Assembly (NCBI RefSeq): GCF_002100115.1
Contig: NZ_ANBM01000013.1
Location: 1 to 56,628, forward strand
Reading direction: 5' to 3'
DNA length: 56,628 bases
Source of the DNA: Anaerovibrio sp. JC8
Lineage (GTDB): Bacteria > Bacillota > Negativicutes > Selenomonadales > Selenomonadaceae
Shown here: piece after piece, positions 7,154 to 14,387 of the stretch
How the letters are laid out: every line of letters begins with the position of its first letter
Numbering within the stretch: the first letter of the stretch is position 1
The notes under the pieces: model-generated
The model's database searches: none
Told to the model about the DNA's origin: nothing
Seen by the model: only the letters and a program-made list of their open reading frames with translations
Program-made: the position numbers and the translations under genes

Positions 7154-8178
7154 GGAAATATCATTATAGACTGCTTTCCATAGTTTTGTTTGTAGCTTTG
7201 TTTTTGGTTATCTGTATGTCCTTATCAGCGGGGCAGTACAACTTGGATTTTATACAGGTGGTGGCCTGGTGCCTGCATAAGGTGGGCATACCTTTTTTGA
7301 CGGATATTAATGTAACTGAGCAGCAGGAAGCTGTTCTGATGTTCATACGCTCCCCCCGTACCGCTGTGGGGTTGATGGTGGGGGCAGGGCTGGCTGCCTC
7401 AGGAGCTGTTTTACAGGGCTTATTCAGCAATCCTCTTGCAGATCCCGGTATTATCGGTGTATCCAGCGGTGCTACCTTTGGCGCAGTTGTGGCTATAATT
7501 ATCGGTATCAACAGTACCAGCCTGATTGGTCTGCCAATATCTGCCTTTATTGGTGCCGTGGTTGCAGTGTCCCTTACTATCGGTTTGGCTACCAGACATG
7601 GAAGAATTCCGGTTCTTACCTTGCTGCTGGCAGGTGTGGTGGTAGGCATGCTTTTCAGTGCTTTGACCGCCGCTATGCTTACTATAATGGATGACCACAA
7701 GGTGCAGCAGTATCTTTTTTGGACCATCGGCAGCCTGGATTATCGCCGTTGGGAGCATGTTCTGATGGGTGTGGTACCTATAAGCCTGGGCATCATAATT
7801 ATGCTTATGATGGCACGACATCTTAACATATTGGCTTTGGGTGAGGCAGAGGCCAAGGCCGTGGGCATGAATGTAACCAGATATCGGCTTCTGCTACTGG
7901 CAGTAGCCACCATGACCACCGCCAGCGGGGTATGCATTACTGGCAGCATTGGCTTTGTGGGACTGATTATTCCTCATATGATGCGGATGCTGGTGGGGCC
8001 TAACCACCGTCATCTGTTGCCGGCCAGTATGGTTGGCGGTGCAGTATTCCTGGTTTTCTGTGACTCAGTAGGCCGAATGCTGCTGACCAACAGTGAGATC
8101 AATGTGGGCATTATGACAGCTATATTGGGCACACCTTATTTTCTCTATTTGTTGAGGAAGAATATGGATATAAGATAA
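7150..8178 (+). CDS. btuC: Corrinoid/siderophore ABC transporter permease (BtuC-like)
   Basis: This 342-residue FecCD/BtuC-family permease has about ten transmembrane helices. Family patches include PRTAVGLMVGAGLAASGAVL near residues 70-90 and GFVGLIIPHMMR near 260-275. Translation starts at TTG (7150), which overlaps the upstream TGA, with AAAGGA at good spacing. It forms the membrane channel for the ATPase encoded just before. A 12-bp AT-rich inverted repeat (8200-8229) follows the gene and may be a weak terminator or mRNA 3' end. Confidence 0.87.
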   Translation: MRKYHYRLLSIVLFVALFLVICMSLSAGQYNLDFIQVVAWCLHKVGIPFLTDINVTEQQEAVLMFIRSPRTAVGLMVGAGLAASGAVLQGLFSNPLADPGIIGVSSGATFGAVVAIIIGINSTSLIGLPISAFIGAVVAVSLTIGLATRHGRIPVLTLLLAGVVVGMLFSALTAAMLTIMDDHKVQQYLFWTIGSLDYRRWEHVLMGVVPISLGIIIMLMMARHLNILALGEAEAKAVGMNVTRYRLLLLAVATMTTASGVCITGSIGFVGLIIPHMMRMLVGPNHRHLLPASMVGGAVFLVFCDSVGRMLLTNSEINVGIMTAILGTPYFLYLLRKNMDIR

Positions 8179-8199
8179 TTTAATATTATCTACAGTTAT

Positions 8200-8229
8200 A
8201 ATAGCTAATTATTATTATAATTAGCTATT
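8200..8229. repeat. AT-rich perfect inverted repeat after btuC
   Basis: Arms AATAGCTAATTA and TAATTAGCTATT are separated by 6 nt. No U-run follows, so it is a weak terminator candidate or a binding site. It separates btuDC from the riboswitch-controlled btuF-btuB unit. Confidence 0.5.
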
Positions 8230-8262
8230 ATTGTTAATATATATTATTTTTAGTAATTTTAT

Positions 8263-8290
8263 TTGACTTATATAACGATAATGTATAGTA
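8263..8290 (+). promoter_or_regulatory. Putative promoter of the riboswitch transcript
   Basis: TTGACT (8263-8268) is followed 15-17 bp later by the overlapping -10 candidates TATAGT (8284) and TAGTAT (8286). It lies about 45 bp upstream of the riboswitch aptamer. Confidence 0.5.
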
Positions 8291-8333
8291 TATAGATGTT
8301 GGTTTAATTTTGTGAAAATTTAATAATTTAAGA

Positions 8334-8490
8334 ACAGGTGTCGCAAGACTTAATAGAGAAGCTGGTAGAGTCCAGCACGGTCCCGCCACTGTAAGAGGAG
8401 CGAAGCTATAGCAAGTGCCACTGGGTTACGATTAATGTGATCTGGGAAGGTGTAGCCTAGCGATGAATCGAGTCAGGAGAACTGCCTGTT
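8334..8490 (+). ncRNA. Cobalamin riboswitch
   Basis: The aptamer carries the hallmark segments in order: ACAGGTG, the CCCGCCACTGTAA core (8382-8394), GAGCGAA, GTGCCACTG, CTGGGAAGG, then the B12-box-like GAGTCAGGAGAACTGCC (8470-8486). The B12 box has AACTGCC where ACCTGCC is usual. It sits 200 bp upstream of a lipoprotein binding-protein gene and a TonB receptor. Family knowledge predicts repression of these genes when corrinoid binds. Confidence 0.93.
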
Positions 8491-8505
8491 TATAAATCAC
8501 CGTTT

Positions 8506-8541
8506 TGACCTGCGAGCGACAGGAAGGGGATTTTAAGGTCA
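8506..8541 (+). promoter_or_regulatory. Candidate expression-platform helix
   Basis: TGACCT (8506-8511) can pair with AGGTCA (8536-8541), between the aptamer and the terminator. This could be the switching helix that competes with termination. It is read by eye, without folding. Confidence 0.35.
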
Positions 8542-8558
8542 GCTTCTGCCTTAGTCTT

Positions 8559-8593
8559 GCTTTTCTGCCATTATGGTATGAAAAGCTTTTTTG
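8559..8593 (+). terminator. Riboswitch-linked attenuator terminator
   Basis: Arms GCTTTTC and GAAAAGC flank an inner CCAT/ATGG-type helix and are followed by TTTTTT. It sits 70 nt after the aptamer and about 100 nt before btuF, so B12 control is probably by transcription attenuation. Confidence 0.8.
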
Positions 8594-8691
8594 TTTTTGT
8601 GTGCATTTTTAAAGCGGTTTAGAATTTGTTTCTGACCGTTTTTTTATTGCTATTTTTGTCGTGCAGTGCAGATAAACAGGAGAGATATTAG

Positions 8692-9684
8692 ATGAAAGTA
8701 CTGTTTAACTTTAAATTTAAGATTATATTGCTGATTGTATTGTTGGCAATGGTTATGTTTGGTTGCGGCAGGGATAATACTTCTGGTAGCGGAGAATATG
8801 AGGTTACTGACTGTCATGGAACTGTGGTTCACTTTAATGAAAAGCCGTCCCGCATTGTTACCATGACCATTGGAACAGACAATATTGTTCTGGGGCTTGT
8901 GAAGCCGGACCGCATGATTGCCTGTAATACCAACCTTGATGATCCCAACAGCTCCAACGTGGTGGAGCTAGCCAAGCAGATTCCCAATAAAGTGAGACAC
9001 CCTAAGCTGGAGGAAATAGTAGCCCTTCAGCCAGATTTGGTAATAGCTGCGGACTGGGGCAACTTGGATTATGTCCAGTCCCTGCGGGATATGGGAATAA
9101 ATGTGGTGGTAGTCAAAGGGGCCAAGAATTTAGATGAAGTAAAGGAAAATATCCGTCTTATAGCGGCCGCTTTAGGTGAAGCTGAAAAAGGTGATAAGCT
9201 GATTGCCATGATGGAAGACCGCCTTAATGCCCTTAAAGCCAGGATAGACCAGCTGGTGCCGGCTGACCAGAGAAAAAGAGTGGCCTTAATTTCAGTGGTG
9301 CAGAATTATGGTGGCAAGGACTGCATTTATGATGATGAATGTAAGTGGGCCGGTGTAATTAATGGTCTATCAGAAGCTGGTCTTAATCGGGGAATAAAGC
9401 TCACCAAGGAAATGCTGTTAAAAATAGACCCGGATATTATTTTGCTTCCGAGCTATTCCGCCCACGGCTCCTTTGATATTCAGGCCTATAAGGACCAGTA
9501 CATCAAGGACCCGTCTTTGCAGCAGATGAAGGCCATAAAGGAAGGCGGTATCCGGGAGCCACGGGATGCCTATATTTATTCATCTTCACAGGATTTTTGC
9601 TTCGGGGCTCAGGAAATAGCCTATGCCGCCTATGGGGATGCCTTTAAATTGGATGATCAGCAGCATTTGTCTGTTGCAGAATAG
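8692..9684 (+). CDS. btuF: Corrinoid-binding lipoprotein (BtuF-like)
   Basis: This 330-residue class III periplasmic binding protein has a lipoprotein signal ending MFGC (Cys25), so it is likely tethered to a membrane. The two lobes contain family patches: VHFNEKPSRIVTM near residues 45-58, ALQPDLVIAADWG near 105-118 and DPDIILLPSY near 245-255. ACAGGAGAGAT precedes the ATG. It is the first gene after the cobalamin riboswitch and should hand ligand to the BtuCD-like importer encoded upstream. Corrinoid specificity rests on the riboswitch. Confidence 0.87.
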   Translation: MKVLFNFKFKIILLIVLLAMVMFGCGRDNTSGSGEYEVTDCHGTVVHFNEKPSRIVTMTIGTDNIVLGLVKPDRMIACNTNLDDPNSSNVVELAKQIPNKVRHPKLEEIVALQPDLVIAADWGNLDYVQSLRDMGINVVVVKGAKNLDEVKENIRLIAAALGEAEKGDKLIAMMEDRLNALKARIDQLVPADQRKRVALISVVQNYGGKDCIYDDECKWAGVINGLSEAGLNRGIKLTKEMLLKIDPDIILLPSYSAHGSFDIQAYKDQYIKDPSLQQMKAIKEGGIREPRDAYIYSSSQDFCFGAQEIAYAAYGDAFKLDDQQHLSVAE

Positions 9685-9777
9685 ATATTGAATTATTTTA
9701 TAGGGAAAAGATAATGGGCATATTTTCAAAGTAAATGCTTTGTTAATATAAAAAACTTTTTGGAGGAGATAGGAAAA

Positions 9778-11823
9778 ATGAAAAAAAGTAAGTATTTGAG
9801 CATGGCCATTGCCTTGGCAGTAATGACCGCCAGCTCAAGCGTATTTGCAGCCGAGGTTGCAGACTTTGGCGATGAGGATGTTGTGGTAACTGCAACCCGT
9901 ACTGAGAAAAAGGACGTGGATGTTCCTGCTTCTACTGAGGTAATTACTGCTCAGCAAATTGAAGAAATGGGCGCTAAAAGTGCCGCGGATGCACTTTCTA
10001 AGGTAAATGGTTTAACTTTCAAATCCTTTGGTCAGCTAAATGCTGCTATGGGTACTATGATTAATGAGATTACTATTCGTGGAATTGACAATGGTACTAT
10101 GATCATGATGAATGGTGTGCCAATTTCCATGCGTACCAAGTATGATATTTCTGCAATTCCAGCAAGTATAATTGAGAGAATTGAAATAATTAAGGGTGCA
10201 GGAACTACTTTGTATGGTTCTCAGGCTATGGCCGGTGTTGTTAATATTATTACCAAAAATCCTGAAGGTCCGTTTGGTGGGGATGCAACAATTGGTTTTG
10301 GCAGCCAGGGACAGCAGTTATACTATGTTAATGCTACTGCCGATAATTTTTCAGTATTTTTTAATAAGCAAAAATGGAACGGTAGCCATGATGCAACAGT
10401 TTCTGACTTTGATTACAATGGACCAGCAAAAACTGATAAGAACAAATTCAAAGGTGAAACCCATACTTGGGTGCGCGATATTGAAAAAACCAGCGCAGGA
10501 TTTAATTTTAAGTTTAATGACAGATTTAACGTGATGTACGATTATAACCAGTCTGTAGGAACTTATGACAGATACATTACCTCTTTGGCTGCAACCAATA
10601 AGTATAGTGCAACCTTACATGCTGATGTTGGAGATTTCTTTAATTCAAGAAAGTATACTGTTACTCAGCATAATGCACAAGCACTCTATTCCGATAATCT
10701 CTGGAAACTGAAATTCTTCTATAATACGGGTACATTTGAATCTATTGGACCTAGTGCATTCTTCCTTGGTACTTCTTCCAATGGATCTGGTAGTTACAAT
10801 ACTAAAAACGGTTGGTATAGTAATGATAATCAGAATTGGTACAATACCAAAGAGAGAAACACAACCATAGGTACAGATATTCAGAGAACATGGCAGCTTG
10901 AAAAGGGTTCAAATGTAATTGTAGGTGCTAATGCACAGCGTGAAAGTTATGAATCTTGTGTTACGGCCTATGATCCATCTAATGAACGTTATGCCAGAAA
11001 TGTTTGGGCTGCATTTGCTCAGTTGGATTACAATTTTGATGATAAGAATAATATTATTATTGGTGCCCGTGAAACATGGACTAGTGGTACAGCGCTGAAT
11101 TATAGTAATTTCTCCGGTTCTGTGGCATATACTTATAAGTTAGGCAATGAAAATAATATTTATGCAGCCGTTAACCAGTCCTTTATTTTACCGACCTTTG
11201 CCCAGATGTACGGTGCAAGTGACATGGCCGTGCCTAATCCTGGATTAAAGCCTCAGAAAGGGGTAAATTATGAAATAGGGTGGAAGCAAAAGCATGGTGC
11301 CCATACTTGGAAGGCGGCATTATTTAAAACTGATATTGAGGATAACATTTCTGCAACCTGGTCTGATAAAAAGAGATCTTACTCATATAAAAATGAAGAT
11401 TTCAGAAATGAGGGGCTTGAACTTTCTTGTTCCATAGAGCCAGAAAACAGTAAGTTCTCTTTTGATTATGGTTTAACTTGGCAGAACCCAGTTGTAAAAT
11501 CTACTAAAAAGGATTATTGGGACAGAAAATATGGTAAAATCCAGCTTACTGGTGCCATTAGGTATAAGGTAGGCAAATTTACTGGTGTGCTGGATGCTTC
11601 CTTCTTAGGTAATAGAGTTAATACTCCATCTTCTGAGCACTCCTTTGAAACTAAGCCATATCTTTTGACTGGCTTAAATCTCATGTATAGTCCTACAGAT
11701 AAGTGTGATGTCAGCCTGAAAATTGACAATCTTCTTAACCGCAAGGATATTCTTTCACACTCATCTTCTATTTACTACAGCGCACCAATCAGCTTCCTGC
11801 TTTCCGTCACTCAGAAGTTTTAA
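9778..11823 (+). CDS. btuB: TonB-dependent outer-membrane receptor (BtuB-like)
   Basis: The start is ATG at 9778, 8 nt after GGAGGAGA, giving 681 residues. A signal peptide (cut after VFA, about residue 24) is followed by a TonB-box-like DEDVVVTATR (about 32-41), the plug domain (about 48-165) and a long beta-barrel ending in QKF, the C-terminal aromatic expected of outer-membrane proteins. It is cotranscribed with btuF behind the riboswitch, so it probably imports cobalamin or another corrinoid across the outer membrane using TonB/ExbBD, which are not in the window. Its presence shows that the cell is diderm. Confidence 0.9.
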   Translation: MKKSKYLSMAIALAVMTASSSVFAAEVADFGDEDVVVTATRTEKKDVDVPASTEVITAQQIEEMGAKSAADALSKVNGLTFKSFGQLNAAMGTMINEITIRGIDNGTMIMMNGVPISMRTKYDISAIPASIIERIEIIKGAGTTLYGSQAMAGVVNIITKNPEGPFGGDATIGFGSQGQQLYYVNATADNFSVFFNKQKWNGSHDATVSDFDYNGPAKTDKNKFKGETHTWVRDIEKTSAGFNFKFNDRFNVMYDYNQSVGTYDRYITSLAATNKYSATLHADVGDFFNSRKYTVTQHNAQALYSDNLWKLKFFYNTGTFESIGPSAFFLGTSSNGSGSYNTKNGWYSNDNQNWYNTKERNTTIGTDIQRTWQLEKGSNVIVGANAQRESYESCVTAYDPSNERYARNVWAAFAQLDYNFDDKNNIIIGARETWTSGTALNYSNFSGSVAYTYKLGNENNIYAAVNQSFILPTFAQMYGASDMAVPNPGLKPQKGVNYEIGWKQKHGAHTWKAALFKTDIEDNISATWSDKKRSYSYKNEDFRNEGLELSCSIEPENSKFSFDYGLTWQNPVVKSTKKDYWDRKYGKIQLTGAIRYKVGKFTGVLDASFLGNRVNTPSSEHSFETKPYLLTGLNLMYSPTDKCDVSLKIDNLLNRKDILSHSSSIYYSAPISFLLSVTQKF

Positions 11824-11843
11824 TTGAATAATTAAAACATACG

Positions 11844-11879
11844 GGAACCTTTGACATTAAATGTCAGAGGTTCCTTTTT
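11844..11879 (+). terminator. Rho-independent terminator after btuB
   Basis: A 14-bp stem (GGAACCTTTGACAT with ATGTCAGAGGTTCC, one mismatch) with a TAA loop is followed by TTTTT, 20 nt after the stop codon. Confidence 0.92.
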
Positions 11880-11900
11880 ATATATAAACCACCCCAAAAA

Positions 11901-11941
11901 ACGGGATTGCTTTCTGCGAAAAGGGCAGAAAACAATCCCGT
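11901..11941 (-). terminator. Terminator of the small minus-strand gene
   Basis: A long stem (ACGGGATTG...TTCTGC with GCAGAA..CAATCCCGT) reads into TTTTTT on the minus strand and CGTTTTT on the plus strand. It lies about 70 bp past the stop of the 65-residue minus-strand gene and may act in both directions. Confidence 0.8.
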
Positions 11942-12012
11942 CGTTTTTAGAACACTATTTATATGTGGGGGGTAGAATTATATGTATGCTTGGCGTATAA
12001 TTTGCTTATATA

Positions 12013-12210
12013 TCAGAGACAAATAGCCAGAGCAGTTGCTACTACCAATGCAGCAAAGGTGCCAATGCGAAGCTCATGAATCTTCAGACGATAGCTTACT
12101 TCATCTTCCTTTGCAGAATGGAGATTCTCACCTTCCAGGAAACTGTAATGATGGGTGTTCACGTTCATCAATAAGCGCTCTATAGCGGAAAGTCTAACTG
12201 CTGCCTTCAT
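12013..12210 (-). CDS. Small C-tail-anchored membrane protein
   Basis: This 65-residue protein has an ideal ribosome site, AAGGAGG, 8 nt before its ATG and a dedicated terminator downstream, so it is very likely expressed. The first 48 residues are soluble and rich in His, Glu and Leu. The last 17 (from IGTFAALVV) form a hydrophobic helix, so it should be tail-anchored in the inner membrane. It is divergent from the AraC regulator gene and may share its control region. No family is recognised. Confidence 0.7.
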   Translation of the reverse strand: MKAAVRLSAIERLLMNVNTHHYSFLEGENLHSAKEDEVSYRLKIHELRIGTFAALVVATALAICL

Positions 12211-12292
12211 AGCCGGTTCCTCCTTTTGGACATTTTGAATATATCTTTATTGTGAGTATAGTATATATTGCAGCTAGTGGGTTTTCTGCCCC

Positions 12293-12322
12293 ATATCCGA
12301 CTAAAAATGTTCTATATCCGAC
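12293..12322 (+). promoter_or_regulatory. Direct repeat, candidate AraC-type operator
   Basis: ATATCCGAC occurs at 12293-12301 and 12314-12322, exactly 21 bp apart, and similar A-rich sequence follows each copy. AraC-family proteins commonly bind direct repeats spaced about two helical turns. The site lies 18 bp upstream of the AraC-family gene and between it and the divergent small gene, so autoregulation and control of the small gene are both plausible. Confidence 0.45.
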
Positions 12323-12339
12323 AGAAATGAGCTGTTTTT

Positions 12340-13230
12340 ATGATTAAAAAGATGACAACAATCCGCCTGGCGGCTGACAAGGAAAAAGAGCAGATGCATG
12401 ATAATCCCTTATTTCCCTGCAGTATTTACTGTATTGAATGGAAAAAGGGTGCTATTCAGTCCCTGCCATGGCATTGGCATAGGGAATTGGAGTTTATGTT
12501 TGTGGCTTCCGGCCGTGCTGTGGTAGAATATGCAGGAAAGAGGGCCGTTGTGCCTGAGGGTGAGGGCTTTTTCTGTAATTCACGGGTTCTTCACCGTTAT
12601 AGGCTGGAGGGAGAAAGCTGCCAGCTGTATTGCATAGTTTTCGATGATAAGCTCATCAGCGGCGGTGTGGCGAATGTATTTTACAAGAAATATGTACAGC
12701 CCATTATTTCCGATGAGCTGTTTTCCGGAAAGTATCTGCACATGGACATAAAACGTGAGCGGGATGTTATTTCCAGGATTAAAAAAGCCTGTCTGGCAGT
12801 TCAAAGGGAGCAGTTTGGCTATGAGCTGGACCTGCGGTATCATGTGGGCAAGGCACTGGCCATATTGAGTGACCATCCAACAGCTTCCATGATCCGTTAT
12901 ACTACGCCCCAAATGGAGCGTACAAAGATAATGGTGGACTATATTCACGGTCATTATGGGGAGCCAATTACTGTTGAGGAGCTGGCCCTGCAGGCAGGAA
13001 TAAGCGAACGGGAGGCCCAGCGCTGTTTCCAGTCCATTTTTAATATGTCACCCAGCCAGTATGTTCAGAACTATCGTCTGCAGGTGGCAGAGGAAATGCT
13101 GCTGGAATCCAATGAGTCAATTCTTTCCATCGGTATGGCCTGCGGGTATTATAATCCTAGTCATTTCAGTAAGGCCTTTCGCATGTACAAGGGGTGCAGC
13201 CCCCATAAATTTAGACAGCAAAACAATTAA
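12340..13230 (+). CDS. AraC family transcriptional regulator with cupin sensor domain
   Basis: This 296-residue protein has an N-terminal cupin-like domain (about residues 30-110, including WHWHRELEFMFV and a later His) and a C-terminal double helix-turn-helix (about 195-292) with QAGISEREAQRCFQ and the terminal signature YNPSHFSKAFRMYKGCSPHKFR. It probably binds a small ligand and DNA direct repeats. The start at 12340 has only a weak ribosome site; ATG 12352 is an alternative. It lies 14 nt upstream of the CinA-like gene with no terminator, but the two are not obviously linked in function. Confidence 0.88.
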   Translation: MIKKMTTIRLAADKEKEQMHDNPLFPCSIYCIEWKKGAIQSLPWHWHRELEFMFVASGRAVVEYAGKRAVVPEGEGFFCNSRVLHRYRLEGESCQLYCIVFDDKLISGGVANVFYKKYVQPIISDELFSGKYLHMDIKRERDVISRIKKACLAVQREQFGYELDLRYHVGKALAILSDHPTASMIRYTTPQMERTKIMVDYIHGHYGEPITVEELALQAGISEREAQRCFQSIFNMSPSQYVQNYRLQVAEEMLLESNESILSIGMACGYYNPSHFSKAFRMYKGCSPHKFRQQNN

Positions 13231-13244
13231 AGGGAGATGTTAGT

Positions 13245-14042
13245 GTGGTTGTTGAGATCATCAGTGTAGGCACTGAGCTTCTTTTGGGAAATATAGTAAA
13301 TACAAATGCCCAGTTTATATCCAAGGAGCTGGCAAAGCTGGGAATGGAGTGTTACTACCAGACGGTGGTGGGTGACAATCCTGACCGTATAAAAGGTGCC
13401 CTTGATGTTGCCTTTTCCCGTGGTGATATGGTTATTCTCACCGGTGGCCTGGGACCAACCAAGGATGATCTGACCAAGGAAATGCTTATGGATTATTTCC
13501 ATAAGGAAGTGGTGCTGGACGAAAAAGCCTGGGAAATGATGAAGGAACGCATGACCCGCAGCGGCTTTACTGAATTCAGTGACAGCCAGAAGAAGCAGGC
13601 TTATGTTCCCAAGGATTCCATTATAATGTACAACCACAATGGTACTGCTCCCGGCTGTATCATGGAGAATAATGGCAAATATTGTATGCTGTTTCCGGGC
13701 CCTCCAAAGGAAATGCAGCCGATGTTTAAGGCGTATGGTGTACCATATCTGCAGAAATTCAGCGACAGGGTCTTTGTGTCCATGAATATTAAAATGATGA
13801 GCCGGCAGGAGGTTTCTGTTACCATCGTAGGTGAGGGCCCGTGTGCGGAGCGTCTGGGGGACCTTTGTGACAATGAAAATCCTACAGTGGCAACCTATGC
13901 CAAGGAGGATGGCTGTCTAATTAGAATTACTGCAGCGGCCCACAACAGAGAAGAGGGCCTTAAGTTAATTGCTCCTATGGTGGAGAAGTGCAAGGCTGCT
14001 CTGGGTGAAGAATATATTAAGGATATTTCCGAGGACAAGTAG
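13245..14042 (+). CDS. cinA: CinA-like protein, N-terminal MoaB-type domain only
   Basis: The 265-residue product matches the N-terminal part of CinA: an opening VEIISVGTELLLGNIVNTNA, then GGLGPTKDDLTKE (about residues 66-78), then LFPGPPKEM (about 148-156). Full CinA proteins are about 410 residues and end with a PncC nicotinamide-nucleotide amidase domain, which is absent; the frame ends cleanly in non-coding DNA and a promoter. GTG start with AGGGAGA upstream. The retained domain is related to molybdopterin-binding MoaB and may have ADP-ribose pyrophosphatase activity as described for CinA. Confidence 0.88.
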   Translation: MVVEIISVGTELLLGNIVNTNAQFISKELAKLGMECYYQTVVGDNPDRIKGALDVAFSRGDMVILTGGLGPTKDDLTKEMLMDYFHKEVVLDEKAWEMMKERMTRSGFTEFSDSQKKQAYVPKDSIIMYNHNGTAPGCIMENNGKYCMLFPGPPKEMQPMFKAYGVPYLQKFSDRVFVSMNIKMMSRQEVSVTIVGEGPCAERLGDLCDNENPTVATYAKEDGCLIRITAAAHNREEGLKLIAPMVEKCKAALGEEYIKDISEDK

Positions 14043-14046
14043 CAAT

Positions 14047-14071
14047 AGTTTTGGAAAACTTTCCTTTTTTT
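14047..14071 (+). terminator. Weak terminator after the cinA-like gene
   Basis: AGTTTT and AAAACT pair around GG and are followed by TTCCTTTTTTT. The stem is AU-rich, so strength is uncertain. Confidence 0.4.
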
Positions 14072-14082
14072 CATATTTTTTG

Positions 14083-14111
14083 TTGACATGAATATATGAA
14101 ATGACTATAAT
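14083..14111 (+). promoter_or_regulatory. Consensus promoter of the tRNA-Lys pair
   Basis: TTGACA (14083-14088), 17 bp and TATAAT (14106-14111) match the vegetative consensus exactly, as is common for stable RNA genes. It lies 24 bp upstream of the first tRNA. Confidence 0.85.
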
Positions 14112-14134
14112 ATCAATTGTTGCGTAAAGCAAAT

Positions 14135-14210
14135 GACTCACTAGCTCAACTGGTAGAGCATCTGACTCTTAATCAGCAGGTTCGGGGTTCGAGTCCCCGG
14201 TGGGTCACCA
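14135..14210 (+). tRNA. tRNA-Lys (anticodon CUU), copy 1
   Basis: A 76-nt cloverleaf: acceptor GACTCAC pairs with GTGGGTC, D-arm AGCTC..GAGC, anticodon stem TCTGA with loop CTCTTAA (anticodon CTT), T-arm CGGGG/CCCCG around TTCGAGT, discriminator A, and CCA encoded. The sequence is identical to the second copy 113 bp downstream. It decodes AAG. Confidence 0.97.
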
Positions 14211-14221
14211 TTGATAACTAT

Positions 14222-14245
14222 ACAGGTTGTTTTCAGCCTGTTTTT
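14222..14245 (+). terminator. Terminator-like hairpin after tRNA copy 1
   Basis: Arms ACAGGTTG and CAGCCTGT (one G-T) with loop TTTT are followed by TTTTA, between the two tRNA genes. Confidence 0.7.
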
Positions 14246-14247
14246 AT

Positions 14248-14323
14248 GACTCACTAGCTCAACTGGTAGAGCATCTGACTCTTAATCAGCAGGTTCGGGG
14301 TTCGAGTCCCCGGTGGGTCACCA
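14248..14323 (+). tRNA. tRNA-Lys (anticodon CUU), copy 2
   Basis: Identical over all 76 nt, including CCA, to the first copy. The 3' flank starting CCATTG and the ACTATACAGGTT that follows are also shared with copy 1, which points to a recent tandem duplication. No separate consensus promoter is seen, so it probably relies on read-through from the upstream promoter. Confidence 0.97.
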
Positions 14324-14334
14324 TTGTGAACTAT

Positions 14335-14364
14335 ACAGGTTGGAATATTTCCAACCTGTTTTTT
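14335..14364 (+). terminator. Terminator after tRNA copy 2
   Basis: An 11-bp perfect stem (ACAGGTTGGAA / TTCCAACCTGT) with loop TAT is followed by TTTTT. It is stronger than the hairpin after copy 1 and ends 23 nt before surE. Confidence 0.9.
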
Positions 14365-14387
14365 GTATATTGAGAAAGGTGTTTATT

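Noticed and set aside
14313-14387. Longer N-terminus for SurE
   Set aside because: It would begin inside the second tRNA and read through its terminator; the ATG at 14388 gives the standard family start.
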